This document shows, piece by piece, positions 1-15,334 of a stretch of DNA of 64,000 bases (its first letter is position 1; each line of letters opens with the position of its first letter). Location: the NCBI GenBank assembly GCA_011053005.1, contig DRHW01000016.1:126025-190024 (forward strand), in the 5' to 3' direction. Origin of the DNA: Methylophaga sp. GTDB lineage: Bacteria > Pseudomonadota > Gammaproteobacteria > Nitrosococcales > Methylophagaceae. The notes under the pieces were generated by a model, which did no database searches, was not told the DNA's origin, and saw only the letters and a program-made list of their open reading frames with translations. The position numbers were made by a program, and so were the translations under genes.

Positions 1-1
1 T

Positions 2-94
2 TCAGCACATGAGCTATTAGAAGAAGTCTTTTCATTAGAACAACATGAAGCGATGCGAATATCACAAAGTGCCAACCGCCTGGAAGATATGTAA
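2..94 (+). CDS. C-terminal end of a CDS entering the window (hypothetical)
   Basis: Open frame from window start ...SAHELLEEVFSLEQHEAMRISQSANRLEDM*; too short to assign. Confidence 0.4.
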   Translation, partial: SAHELLEEVFSLEQHEAMRISQSANRLEDM

Positions 95-103
95 TCGATT
101 AAT

Positions 104-1195
104 CTAATTCGGTGGTGTTGGCACTATAAAACGAGTGCTTTCAAATTTATTCAATAATCGATGCATTAAATAAACAGCAATTAATGTCACCGCCACTGAA
201 ACTGAAACCGACGTAAACCGGTACAAAGTGTTATAGACCAAGTCATGTTGAGGCGATAAATATTGGCCGAATAAAATGCCCATTGTCGTCATCGCACCAA
301 AACCAGCACCCGAACCGCCACCTTCAAGCATGTGGTGACGTGCAAATAACATGATGCTGATCCATAAGGCGATGCTGACAAACCATAAAATACCGGAATG
401 ATCTAACAAAACCAATTGCCACGCCAGACCAACATTACAACCAATCAAAGTACCGATTGCTCGATTAAATGCCGCACGCCCAGCACCATATAAATTCAGT
501 GGAAATAAAATCAATACTGACGAAACTTGTGCTGACAAGGAATCTTGTAGGTCAAGCACCTGAAAAACAACGAAGGATAGGGTGGCGATTGTTGAAGCCA
601 AAATCACTTCATGATGACTGTTACTCTTGGGTTTGATGACGACTGGACGCATTGCTCGTGGTTGAACATCAGGAAATATGATGTGCATCAACATAGCAAC
701 TAATACCGTTAAAAGGCTCGCCGCAATATTTGACATCACCAGATCATTGACTGAAGCAGTACTATAGCTGGCGAAGTGTAATTGCATGGACAAACCGACC
801 ACGCCCAAGGCACCAAATAAATAATGAGCACCTTGTGACATACAGCGAAACATAAATGCCAAAATTATAAAGACGGCAATCGTCATTGGTACCGGTTGAT
901 TGCCAAACATACCTTGAACGATAAGAACAAAAACCGTTACCAAGGTCATATTAGCTAAAAACTGGCGAATGATATGACTGTTTAATACGGGAACTAAGCC
1001 AAGCAACAACATCGGATAAACCGTAAAAAATGTGCCGTAATTCCAGCCCATTAATTTACTAATGGTAAAACCTAAGGTCGCACCAAAAGCAACGCGTAGG
1101 CACTGACGAACTTCATTAGCCGTCAAAGGCCTATGAGCAGGGTTGATTACACTACCACGACGGAAAATAGGTAATTTAAGAAGCGTTTTTTTCAT
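104..1195 (-). CDS. DUF2955/FUSC-like multi-TM inner-membrane protein, probable efflux component
   Basis: 363 aa ORF with many hydrophobic segments; adjacent to HlyD-type adaptor and MarR regulator. Confidence 0.75.
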   Translation of the reverse strand: MKKTLLKLPIFRRGSVINPAHRPLTANEVRQCLRVAFGATLGFTISKLMGWNYGTFFTVYPMLLLGLVPVLNSHIIRQFLANMTLVTVFVLIVQGMFGNQPVPMTIAVFIILAFMFRCMSQGAHYLFGALGVVGLSMQLHFASYSTASVNDLVMSNIAASLLTVLVAMLMHIIFPDVQPRAMRPVVIKPKSNSHHEVILASTIATLSFVVFQVLDLQDSLSAQVSSVLILFPLNLYGAGRAAFNRAIGTLIGCNVGLAWQLVLLDHSGILWFVSIALWISIMLFARHHMLEGGGSGAGFGAMTTMGILFGQYLSPQHDLVYNTLYRFTSVSVSVAVTLIAVYLMHRLLNKFESTRFIVPTPPN

Positions 1196-1204
1196 AGTAT
1201 TAGA

Positions 1205-2269
1205 TTAATAAACGTAGTGAATAATACTGATAACATAGATTTGTACTCGACCTAACCAGCTGGCAATGCCATCAACAGGATGTAACTGCACCGTCGCTCT
1301 TGCACCTGAAGGCAATGATTGCAATAACTGTGGAGCTTCAAGTAAGGCAATATGTGTTCGTATATATTGAGCATCACGCACCCAACGATCTGAATTAACC
1401 GGATCTGCCAATGAGCCATCGGCATTAATTTGACCATCTTTTACACCTGCATCAATCGCTGTCAGTTTGCCACTAAATACCTTGCCAGGATAAGCATCGA
1501 ACACAATTGATGCTTCATTGCCAATATGTACTTTGCTTAATGATTTCTCTCTGAAATCAGCAACGATGTCGCCGTTATCGACAACGATAGCTGCGACAGG
1601 CGATCCTGCTTGTGCGTACTTTCCTGGTTGCAGCTGTAAATTAGCAATTTGACCTGAGACTTCTGAGCGAACATTGGTATACCTCAGTTGCAATTGTGCA
1701 TTTTGTAGATCATTTATTGCCTGGCGTAATAATAAATTATCGTCATTATTCTGGCCTCGTTGAGCCTCAAGCTTGGCAACATCAGCTTTTGCCGCTTCGA
1801 CTTTAGCTTTGGCAGCACGATAGCTAATGGACTTTTGATCGTACAACTGACGTGACACACTATTTGATTTAAGCAACATTTTAGCGCGATCGACTTCTAA
1901 CTTTAATTCTTCAACATTAGCCTTTGATACTAATACCATCGCCTGTGCAGCATTAATTGACGCATCTAATTCAAGGTTAGTTTGAGCCGCACTTTCTAGT
2001 GCTAATTTGGCTTTATCAACGGCTATTTCATAAGTCCGTTTATCCAAACTAAATAATAACTGTCCTTTTGTAACCCTTTGATCATTTTGCACATAGATGT
2101 TTTCAATTTGGCCACTAACCATTGCAGACACATTAACAACCGGGTGTAAAACGCGTGATTGTGTGCTTAAAGGCATCCATAAATCAGCAAGTAAGAAATA
2201 GGTGAAGGAGAGGGCAAACAGGGTGAGCGCAACGCGAACCCAGCGTTTGAATATTTGATCCGGTGTCAT
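1205..2269 (-). CDS. HlyD/EmrA-family membrane fusion (periplasmic adaptor) protein
   Basis: N-terminal TM, lipoyl-like half motifs, coiled coil, beta-barrel region; operon context. Confidence 0.85.
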   Translation of the reverse strand: MTPDQIFKRWVRVALTLFALSFTYFLLADLWMPLSTQSRVLHPVVNVSAMVSGQIENIYVQNDQRVTKGQLLFSLDKRTYEIAVDKAKLALESAAQTNLELDASINAAQAMVLVSKANVEELKLEVDRAKMLLKSNSVSRQLYDQKSISYRAAKAKVEAAKADVAKLEAQRGQNNDDNLLLRQAINDLQNAQLQLRYTNVRSEVSGQIANLQLQPGKYAQAGSPVAAIVVDNGDIVADFREKSLSKVHIGNEASIVFDAYPGKVFSGKLTAIDAGVKDGQINADGSLADPVNSDRWVRDAQYIRTHIALLEAPQLLQSLPSGARATVQLHPVDGIASWLGRVQIYVISIIHYVY

Positions 2270-2271
2270 CT

Positions 2272-2754
2272 CTATTTTCCTCCTTCGTATGGCTTATTAA
2301 GTTTCTTGCAGGCGTTATACTCAATTTTTTTAAGCACATTAAAAAGCGTGGACAACTCCTCATCACTAATACCGTTGGTTAGCTCATCCCGTACTAAATT
2401 AAACGAACCAGTTAAAGTCTGAATGCTTACTTTTCCTGCCGGTGTAAACCATAAACAATGGCAGCGACCATCGCTTGGGTGAGCACGTCGTTCAACTAAA
2501 TTTAACTCAACAAGTTGATTAACAGTACGATTCAATGATGACATTTCGATACCCAATTCAGTAGCCAAACTATTTTGCGAAGCACCTTCACCTAAGACTT
2601 TTAGCGTTATCATCACTGACCATCGTGCCTCAGTCATTCCCATTGGGTTAACAGTTTGAGAGATAGCACCGCGCCATAAACGAGATGATCGACTTAACAA
2701 CCAACCGATGGTCGGTGCATTTAAATTTTTATCATCATGCAATGAATTAGACAT
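2272..2754 (-). CDS. MarR-family transcriptional regulator
   Basis: wHTH sequence ASQNSLATELGIEMSSLNRTVNQLVELNLVERRAHPSDGRCH; start trimmed to MSNSLHDD, preceded by a GGAG RBS. Confidence 0.85.
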   Translation of the reverse strand: MSNSLHDDKNLNAPTIGWLLSRSSRLWRGAISQTVNPMGMTEARWSVMITLKVLGEGASQNSLATELGIEMSSLNRTVNQLVELNLVERRAHPSDGRCHCLWFTPAGKVSIQTLTGSFNLVRDELTNGISDEELSTLFNVLKKIEYNACKKLNKPYEGGK

Positions 2755-2790
2755 ATTAAACTCCACAATATTAGCTGTTTGAAAAGCCAT

Positions 2791-2845
2791 TTACTTAGTA
2801 TGCTAACTATTATACTCATAGGAGTTTAATTAGCAAGCTAAGTAA
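2791..2845. promoter_or_regulatory. Pair of TTAGN4CTAA palindromes upstream of marR (putative MarR operators)
   Basis: TTAGtatgCTAA (2795-2806) and TTAGcaagCTAA (2830-2841), 35 bp centre to centre, inside a larger inverted repeat TTACTTAGTATGCTAA / TTAGCAAGCTAAGTAA. Confidence 0.6.
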
Positions 2846-3260
2846 TAGCGTTGTATTTTGGCGAATACAGAAAAAAGCTTTTTCAATAAGAATATAAATG
2901 AAACATCTTTAAAGAGTGAATTTGCAGCTAACTTAATTTGAATGAGCCATGATTCACAGAAATAAAATTTTAACGATGCTTAACAAATGCAAAAGCTCTC
3001 TGATATGAACATTTCATAATTTAAAATCTATTAGTTCATCCTGGTAAATTACCCACAAGATTTAAAATCTCACTGCTTTGAAATCTGATAAAGATCGCTA
3101 AACCTACAAGTAAAGACACATTAACTATTTAACAAAACTTAAATTATCCAAATGCTAAAAAGTAACGTTTTTCCCAATTTGGGCGGTGCTTTCTGAATAA
3201 TAACAGGTTCGCATAATGTATATTATGTTAAATAGTATATTTTAATGTAAATACTCACAC

Positions 3261-3288
3261 TCGGTTTACTATCGGTTTACTATCGGTT
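3261..3288. repeat. Short tandem repeat, 11-bp unit TCGGTTTACTA, about 2.5 copies
   Basis: TCGGTTTACTATCGGTTTACTATCGGTT. Confidence 0.7.
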
Positions 3289-3315
3289 CTATCTGGAGTT
3301 TCGTTCGACTACGTT

Positions 3316-3732
3316 TTATTCACCTTGAATGGTGACAATCACACGGCGTTGATATCTATGTGTACGGTGTTCCCACAAATAGATGCCTTGCCAAATACCT
3401 AAACTGCATTGGCCGGCACTTACTGGTATGGTTAAATCAGGATTTGTAAGCACAGTTCTAATATGTGCACTCATGTCATCAGGACCTTCATCTTGATGCA
3501 AAAACATGGGATCACCATCCGGCACAATATGTTGCATATACGTTTCTAGATCACGTCGAACATCAGGATCTGCATTTTCACATAACATAATTGATGCACT
3601 GGTATGTTGGACAAAAACATGACAAGTTCCGATTTTGATTTTTGATTGAGCTACCAGATTTTGAATTTCAGCCGTAATATTGGTCGTACTACGTCCAGAT
3701 GTTGAAATTAGGAGCTCTTGTTGAAAGACCAT
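3316..3732 (-). CDS. YjbQ/UPF0047 family protein (secondary thiamine-phosphate synthase family)
   Basis: HVFVQHTSASIMLCENADPDVRRDLE and GTWQGIYLWEHR-type motifs typical of UPF0047. Confidence 0.9.
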   Translation of the reverse strand: MVFQQELLISTSGRSTTNITAEIQNLVAQSKIKIGTCHVFVQHTSASIMLCENADPDVRRDLETYMQHIVPDGDPMFLHQDEGPDDMSAHIRTVLTNPDLTIPVSAGQCSLGIWQGIYLWEHRTHRYQRRVIVTIQGE

Positions 3733-4799
3733 TATTTGATTCCTCGTTCAAAAACGGTTTTAGCTTTTCCTGATGTAATAACTTGGCGAACATGATCAGC
3801 CGCTTGTTTTGGCGATGTTATCAAACCGCAGTGCCACAATGTCATGGCTGCGCCATACACTAAGCTATCAAATGCTGGGCCTGCTTTTCCGGATAATGCA
3901 TCCATGCCTAATTCAACGGTGTGTTTGGCAGTAACTGTTTGATCCAATTCAGGTAAAACGCCTCGTGTTGTTTGCTCGATGCCATATTCTGTAGGATTCA
4001 TAACAATGGTTTCAACCAGATCTTCCCACGTTCGGAAACAGTTAGCAGATTCTCGCAAAGTAGGTAACACCCCTCCTTCTAAGCCTCTGATAACTAAGGC
4101 AGAATGGAAACCAACTTGCTGTGCTAACCAGGCTAATACATTTGGATATGCTTTATGAACAAAGCCGATTTGTAAATGAGTACGACCTTTCGCTTTAATC
4201 GGCATGATTAACTTTTCTAATGCTGCCAAACTTGGCCGTTTGATCATTTTTGTACGTAAATCTTCTAAGGCATATAACGCTGGTGTGGCATGTTGTTGAT
4301 CGACATACGACCAAGCAATATCAGGATTACTTACTCGGTCAGTTGCAGCTTGCACTGAAAGATCGACATTCATGCCCGCTTCTGCCAATACTTGAGAATG
4401 TGTAACCCCAAATTTTGGACCCATTTCTTTTACGCCTTGCGATACCGCAGGTAATCCTGATGCTGCTAAAACAGCAGGTAAAAAAGCAGTAATAGGACAG
4501 TGGCGGTTATAGCCATTAAAAGGTTCAGATAAAATAAGTAAATTATCAACATCAGCCTGACATTGTGCCGTTGAAGATTGTAATGCTTGTAAAATACCTA
4601 AGTTTTCATCATTTGTTTCTGTTTTCATTCGTAAAGCGATGAAAAATATCGCTGCTCGAACTGGATCTGCTTCGCCAGATAAAATTTCTAACATTGCAGC
4701 ATTGGCTTCTTCACACGATAAATCTTTGCTTAAATGTTGGCCTGTAGCGACTTTTTTAATGGCTTCAGCCAAAGCAGTATTATTAGTGGGAGCAGTCAT
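3732..4799 (-). CDS. YbiB/TrpD2-like glycosyl transferase family protein (anthranilate phosphoribosyltransferase-like)
   Basis: TrpD-like fold motifs, including the LRTKMIKRPSLAALEKL region. Confidence 0.75.
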   Translation of the reverse strand: MTAPTNNTALAEAIKKVATGQHLSKDLSCEEANAAMLEILSGEADPVRAAIFFIALRMKTETNDENLGILQALQSSTAQCQADVDNLLILSEPFNGYNRHCPITAFLPAVLAASGLPAVSQGVKEMGPKFGVTHSQVLAEAGMNVDLSVQAATDRVSNPDIAWSYVDQQHATPALYALEDLRTKMIKRPSLAALEKLIMPIKAKGRTHLQIGFVHKAYPNVLAWLAQQVGFHSALVIRGLEGGVLPTLRESANCFRTWEDLVETIVMNPTEYGIEQTTRGVLPELDQTVTAKHTVELGMDALSGKAGPAFDSLVYGAAMTLWHCGLITSPKQAADHVRQVITSGKAKTVFERGIK

Positions 4800-4808
4800 A
4801 TCATTTTC

Positions 4809-7734
<2,926 letters not shown>

Positions 7735-7799
7735 TTATTGTGGAACCTCTGTTTCAACTAAGGGATAATGATTGTTTTTAATTATGATTGAGCATTTTC

Positions 7800-8189
7800 A
7801 TGACTACACAACCAAGCAAACAATTGGAAACCTTCGACAACGCTGTGCCGGAGCGTGATTATACCATTCACATTGAAACACCTGAATTTACTTGTCTATG
7901 TCCTAAAACCGGACAACCAGATTTTGCGACTATTAAAATCGACTACGTACCTGATTTAAAGTGTGTGGAATTAAAGGCTTATAAACTTTACTTATGGTCG
8001 TTTCGTAACGAAGGTGCCTTCCACGAAAAAGTGACAAATCAAATTTTAGATGACTTGGTTGCGATTTGTGATCCTCGTTTTATGCGTATTACTGGCGTAT
8101 TTAATGTACGTGGCGGTGTTTACACAACGGTTATTGCAGAACACCGTAAAGCGGGCTGGGTTGCACCAACACCTGTTCAGCTACCGTAA
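7800..8189 (+). CDS. queF: NADPH-dependent 7-cyano-7-deazaguanine reductase QueF (short type)
   Basis: [27 protein letters not shown]...[21 protein letters not shown] signature. Confidence 0.95.
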   Translation: MTTQPSKQLETFDNAVPERDYTIHIETPEFTCLCPKTGQPDFATIKIDYVPDLKCVELKAYKLYLWSFRNEGAFHEKVTNQILDDLVAICDPRFMRITGVFNVRGGVYTTVIAEHRKAGWVAPTPVQLP

Positions 8190-8204
8190 TTTACATGTAG
8201 CGTT

Positions 8205-9515
8205 ATGAATAATAACGCCTATATCGGCATTGATCTCGGCACCTCTGGGTGTCGAGCAATCGCCATCGATGATGCCTCAAATATTATTGCTCGCAGTCAG
8301 TTAGCCTTTAACGATTCCGATACTTCCCCTTATTCTACTGAGCAAGATCCGCTCTATCATTGGCAATGTGTTTATCAAGTTGTATCACAGCTTATTGCCA
8401 AAATCTCACAACAACAGTATAAAATTCAATCCATTGCAGTTGATGCAACATCTGGTTCGATACTCGTCACCGACCAACTGGGTAATCCGCAAACACCTAT
8501 TTTAATGTACAACGATGCCCGCGCTGTTGAGCAAGCTAAGACAATTGCTGACATTGCACCTGCTCAATCAGGTGCACATGGTGCAAGCAGTGGTTTAGCT
8601 AAATTACTTTATTTACTACAACATAACCCGTTATTGCAGTCACCCGATATCCATTTATTACACCAAGCAGATTGGATTAATTTTAATCTTGGTGCGTCAT
8701 TAGGTATTAGTGATGAAAATAATGCATTAAAAACAGGCTATGACCCAATTAATCGTTGTTGGCCAGATTGGCTTAATTTACTAATCAACCCTGTTGTTTT
8801 ACCTACGGTTGTTCCACCCAGTACAGTTATTGGTGTTTTATCAGACACACTCTGCACCGCATTCAACTTGTCATCAGCACCGAAAATTGTAGCCGGCACT
8901 ACCGATAGTATTGCCGCGATGATGGCGACGGGTGCTAATAATATAGGTGATGCAGTGACCTCTCTAGGTTCGACCTTAGTGGTTAAATTGATAACAGATA
9001 GACCTATTTTTTTACCTGAACAGGGAATTTATAGTCATCGCTTTATGGATAAGTGGTTAGTAGGTGGCGCATCCAATACCGGCGGTGCAGTGTTAAAAAA
9101 ATATTTTAATGATCAACAATTACAAAGTCTTAGCCAAGAAATCTCATTAGATGATAATGTGCCAGATTATTATCCTTTATTAACTGAAGGCGAACGTTTT
9201 CCGATTAATGATCCCTGTTATCCACCTAGACTATCGCCCCGGCCCATTAGCGATATCACATTTTTACATGGATTATTAAAAGGCATGGCAAGCATTGAGC
9301 AACTGGCTTATCAAAAACTACAGCAAGCAGGCGAATCGCCCATTAAATCAATCAGAACCGTTGGCGGCGGTTCGGTGAATCAAGTTTGGCAAGCGCTTCG
9401 TCAGCAACATATACTCGTCCCTTTTATTGCCGCGAAACAGACAGAAGCGGCGTTTGGTGTGGCTTGTTTAGCTAAAAAAGCAATATCCACCTCACCACCT
9501 CTGACCAATCATTAA
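8205..9515 (+). CDS. FGGY-family carbohydrate kinase
   Basis: YIGIDLGTSGCRAIAID phosphate-binding motif, GTTDSIAAMMATG, TVGGGSVNQVWQALRQ. Confidence 0.88.
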   Translation: MNNNAYIGIDLGTSGCRAIAIDDASNIIARSQLAFNDSDTSPYSTEQDPLYHWQCVYQVVSQLIAKISQQQYKIQSIAVDATSGSILVTDQLGNPQTPILMYNDARAVEQAKTIADIAPAQSGAHGASSGLAKLLYLLQHNPLLQSPDIHLLHQADWINFNLGASLGISDENNALKTGYDPINRCWPDWLNLLINPVVLPTVVPPSTVIGVLSDTLCTAFNLSSAPKIVAGTTDSIAAMMATGANNIGDAVTSLGSTLVVKLITDRPIFLPEQGIYSHRFMDKWLVGGASNTGGAVLKKYFNDQQLQSLSQEISLDDNVPDYYPLLTEGERFPINDPCYPPRLSPRPISDITFLHGLLKGMASIEQLAYQKLQQAGESPIKSIRTVGGGSVNQVWQALRQQHILVPFIAAKQTEAAFGVACLAKKAISTSPPLTNH

Positions 9516-9529
9516 CTTAAGAGTTGTTT

Positions 9530-10258
9530 ATGCAAGATTTATTTAAAGGCGCGCGTTTTTTAGTATTAGGTTTTCGTCTCATTAATCAAAAGGGAATACG
9601 CCGGTTTGCGTATATTCCTATGGCAATTAATACCTTATTATTCAGCTTTGCTATTTGGTTAGGCGTCACGAAGTTTGATCAATGGATCAATAACATGATG
9701 CCAAACTGGATCCCTGAATGGCTCTTAGGCTGGTTAATGTGGATAATTTGGCCGCTATTTGCCATTTTATTAAGTCTGTTTGTATTCTTCAGTTTTTCTA
9801 TTATTGCTAATTTCTTGGCGGCACCCTTTAACGGTATTTTGGCTGAAGCAGTAGAAACCAAATTATCAGGCCACCCCCCCTCTGCCATGCCTTGGCAAAA
9901 AATGATCAAAGATACGCCGTCATTATTATGGAATGAAATCCGAAAACTGGCTTATGTCTTAATGTGGATGGTGCCTTTATTCATTTTGTCGTGGATCCCT
10001 GTCGTCAATATCATCGCCCCAATTTTGTGGGTATTGTTTTCAAGTTGGATGTTGGCGTTGGATTATCACGATTACCCGATGGGCAACCATGACCTTAAGT
10101 TTCCACAACAACGCGCAATTTTAAAACAAAACCGTTCTCTGGCGATTGGTTTTGGTTTAGCAACGTTAGGTGCGACATTGATTCCATTTATCAATTTCTT
10201 AGTTATTCCAGCCGCTGTTGCCGGAGCAACAGCATTATATCTGGAACGTTTAAAATAA
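9530..10258 (+). CDS. cysZ: Sulfate transporter CysZ
   Basis: Four-TM EI24/CysZ-type protein; FNGILAEAVETKLSG and LALDYHDYPMGNHDLKF motifs. Confidence 0.85.
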   Translation: MQDLFKGARFLVLGFRLINQKGIRRFAYIPMAINTLLFSFAIWLGVTKFDQWINNMMPNWIPEWLLGWLMWIIWPLFAILLSLFVFFSFSIIANFLAAPFNGILAEAVETKLSGHPPSAMPWQKMIKDTPSLLWNEIRKLAYVLMWMVPLFILSWIPVVNIIAPILWVLFSSWMLALDYHDYPMGNHDLKFPQQRAILKQNRSLAIGFGLATLGATLIPFINFLVIPAAVAGATALYLERLK

Positions 10259-10268
10259 CATCAAATCA

Positions 10269-12509
<2,241 letters not shown>

Positions 12510-13688
12510 TTAAATAATGTGTTTGATACGTTCGATAGCCAGCATCAGTCGCTCTTCATTAGCTGTATAGGCAAATCGAATATGAGATTCAGCTAAATAA
12601 TGGCCAAAATCATTACCCGGTGTTACCGCGACACCGGCTTGCTGTAACCAATGTTTTGATAATGCCATACTATTCGGGCATTGTTCGGTCAGCAATTGTC
12701 GACAATCTGCATAAATATAAAAAGCGCCTTGTGGCGGTGCATCTATCTTCAAGCCAATGGAACGTAATGCGGGCAATAAACTATTTCGCCGTTGTTCAAA
12801 AGTATGTCGACGCTGCTCTAATATAGCGAGTGTTTGGCTGTTAAATGCGGCTAATGCAGCATATTGCGACATCGTTGGCGCGGCTAAAAATAAGTTCTGT
12901 GCTAAACGGTCCATCACTTGTTCATAAGCTTCAGGTACCACCAACCAACCTAAACGCCATCCCGTCATACCAAAATATTTGGAAAAACTGTTAATCACAA
13001 AGGCATTTTGGTTTATCGCTAAAACAGTCGGTGCATCATAACCATCATATGTAAGGCCATGATAAATCTCATCAACTACTAAATGGCCATTTTTTAAAGC
13101 GACAGCGTCCGATAATGACTTTAATTGTTGTTGATTAAGTACGGTGCCCGTTGGATTAGACGGCGAAGCAACGAGTGCCAAAGCCGTATTGTCATCCCAA
13201 TATTGCTCGATATGCTCAGCCGTGAGTTGATAATTAGTACTCGCATCAACATTGACTGTTTTTGTTTTGCCTTCAACAAAACGAGCAAAATTACGGTTAC
13301 AGGGATAACCTGGATCGGCCAATAAAACATTGCGACCTTGTTCTAATAACGCACCCATGACCAATAACAAAGCCCCCGATGCACCAGGTGTAACAATAAT
13401 ACGATTTGCTGAAACCTTCACTTGATAACGCGTTTCATACCAAGCAGCAATTGCTTCTCGTAGTTCAGGTAAACCTAGTGCTGGCGTGTAATGGGTTTTA
13501 CCGGCTTTTAATGCTTTTATTCCGGCTTCTATGATGGGCTGAGGCGTGTCAAAATCAGGCTCCCCTACTTCCATATGAATAATGTCTTTACCCTGCGTTT
13601 CGAGCCGTTTAGCTTGTGCCAGAATATCCATTACATGAAAAGGTGTAATGGCTTGGGCGCGTCCTGCGATTCGGGATGGATCAATCAT
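12510..13688 (-). CDS. Pyridoxal-phosphate-dependent aminotransferase (class I/II)
   Basis: HMEVGEPDFDTP, ASPSNPTGTVLN, NSFSKYFGMTGWRLGW motifs. Confidence 0.92.
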   Translation of the reverse strand: MIDPSRIAGRAQAITPFHVMDILAQAKRLETQGKDIIHMEVGEPDFDTPQPIIEAGIKALKAGKTHYTPALGLPELREAIAAWYETRYQVKVSANRIIVTPGASGALLLVMGALLEQGRNVLLADPGYPCNRNFARFVEGKTKTVNVDASTNYQLTAEHIEQYWDDNTALALVASPSNPTGTVLNQQQLKSLSDAVALKNGHLVVDEIYHGLTYDGYDAPTVLAINQNAFVINSFSKYFGMTGWRLGWLVVPEAYEQVMDRLAQNLFLAAPTMSQYAALAAFNSQTLAILEQRRHTFEQRRNSLLPALRSIGLKIDAPPQGAFYIYADCRQLLTEQCPNSMALSKHWLQQAGVAVTPGNDFGHYLAESHIRFAYTANEERLMLAIERIKHII

Positions 13689-13884
13689 GTTTGTATTATT
13701 CTTTTAAAAATGTGCTGGAGATTAATGTTAAGTGACAAGTTAAGTCAGACATTCTCTATTTAATACTTGTATTGCCTGACTCTTGATAAATGACTCGACA
13801 TAAGGATAACCGCCAAAAAATAAAGTTCAAATAAACTGTTTTTATATAGCTTATAAGCGGCTATTTTTCCTATAAATAGTCATT

Positions 13885-14010
13885 CTAAACGCTGATTAAA
13901 ACCTTGTTAATCAATGCGCGATTCTGAGCTATATTCTCATCACCAAACATCGCCGCAAATAAAGCCCTATCAACATCTAAGATAACGATTTTTAATGCTT
14001 CATCGCCCAT
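13885..14010 (-). other. Small ORF (41 aa), possible gene remnant
   Basis: MGDEALKIVILDVDRALFAAMFGDENIAQNRALINKVLISV*; no convincing RBS. Confidence 0.2.
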
Positions 14011-14113
14011 TTATCGACACAAAATTAATCAGTAATGATATCAAACTTTTGCACATCTAGGTTTCATCTGGTATAGATGCGCCCTTAATTTTTAAAGTTT
14101 TGAGGTTTTTTAC

Positions 14114-14536
14114 ATGGAATCATTGCCGACAAATGCACAGGTTACTCCCTACCAAGAAAAGGCAGGAGAAGAGTATATGAATGCAGCTCAAGTCACTCAT
14201 TTCCGGACTATATTAAACGGTTGGAAAAGAGAGTTAATGGAAGAAGTTGATAATACCGTTACTCATATGAAAGATGATGCAGCGAACTTTCCTGATCCTA
14301 ATGATCGTGCCACTCAAGAAGAAGAGTTTACGTTAGAACTTCGTACACGTGATCGTGAACGCAAACTAATTAAAAAGATTAATCAATCATTAGAAGACAT
14401 GGATAAAGGAGACTACGGTTTTTGCGAATCGTGTGGCACAGATATCGGTCTTCGCCGCCTTGAAGCGCGTCCAACAGCTAACTTATGTATTGACTGCAAA
14501 ACACTTGCTGAAATTAGAGAGAAAAACCGCGTTTAA
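14114..14536 (+). CDS. dksA: RNA polymerase-binding transcription factor DksA
   Basis: DRATQEEEFTLELRTRDRERKLIKKI and GDYGFCESCGTDIGLRRLEARPTANLCIDC zinc finger. Confidence 0.97.
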   Translation: MESLPTNAQVTPYQEKAGEEYMNAAQVTHFRTILNGWKRELMEEVDNTVTHMKDDAANFPDPNDRATQEEEFTLELRTRDRERKLIKKINQSLEDMDKGDYGFCESCGTDIGLRRLEARPTANLCIDCKTLAEIREKNRV

Positions 14537-14560
14537 TATCAAGCGATGAACCTCAACTAA

Positions 14561-14593
14561 AAAAAAGCCCCGAATAAATCGGGGCTTTTTTTT
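14561..14593. terminator. Bidirectional Rho-independent terminator between dksA and the peroxiredoxin gene
   Basis: AAAAAAGCCCCGAATAAATCGGGGCTTTTTTTT. Confidence 0.9.
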
Positions 14594-14615
14594 GTTCAGA
14601 ATAAACTAATATTAA

Positions 14616-15215
14616 TTATAGTTTGTCTGCATTTTTTGCTAAGTAATCAGCAACGCCAGCAGCATCAGGTTTCATACCTTCATCGCCTTTGTTCCAACCA
14701 GCTGGGCAAACTTCGCCATGTTCTTCAGTAAATTGTAATGCATCAACTAAACGTAACATTTCATCTACTTCACGACCTAATGGTAAATCGTTGACGACTT
14801 GATGACGAACAATACCGTCTTTATCAATCAAGAATGAACCACGTAATGCAACACCTGCAGGGTGTTTAACACCATATGCTTCAACGATGGTGTGTTGAAT
14901 ATCGGCAACTAACGGGAAATCAATTTTACCGATACCGCCATTTTTAACTTCAGTGTTACGCCATGCTAAGTGAGTGAATTGTGAATCAATAGACACACCA
15001 ATTACTTGTACGCCACGTTTTTCAAATTCAGCAACACGGTGGTGATGAGCAATAATTTCAGATGGGCATACAAAAGTGAAATCTAATGGGTAAAAGAATA
15101 AAACAATATATTTACCTTTGTAATCTGACAATGAAAAGTTTTCATTGATGCTGTTGTCAGGCATTACTGCTGCTGCAGTAAAGTCTGGGGCTGGGCTAGT
15201 AACTAATACGCTCAT
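14616..15215 (-). CDS. 2-Cys peroxiredoxin (AhpC/Prx1 family)
   Basis: FFYPLDFTFVCPSEI and GEVCPAGWNKGDEGMKP motifs. Confidence 0.95.
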   Translation of the reverse strand: MSVLVTSPAPDFTAAAVMPDNSINENFSLSDYKGKYIVLFFYPLDFTFVCPSEIIAHHHRVAEFEKRGVQVIGVSIDSQFTHLAWRNTEVKNGGIGKIDFPLVADIQHTIVEAYGVKHPAGVALRGSFLIDKDGIVRHQVVNDLPLGREVDEMLRLVDALQFTEEHGEVCPAGWNKGDEGMKPDAAGVADYLAKNADKL

Positions 15216-15334
15216 ATAATGGCTCCTAAAAGTCTATTATTGGATGGGGGGAAGTCATCTGACGATGACTCAATGAATTACCTAGTAAAACACTCGGCTA
15301 TGCTATCAATATCATATAGTAATGTCTATCCGTT

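Noticed and set aside
7735-7799. Possible preQ1 riboswitch before queF (AGAGGTTC-like and AACTAAGGG strings)
   Set aside because: The AGAGGTTC string is on the opposite strand and the element order does not fit preQ1-I; no pseudoknot could be drawn
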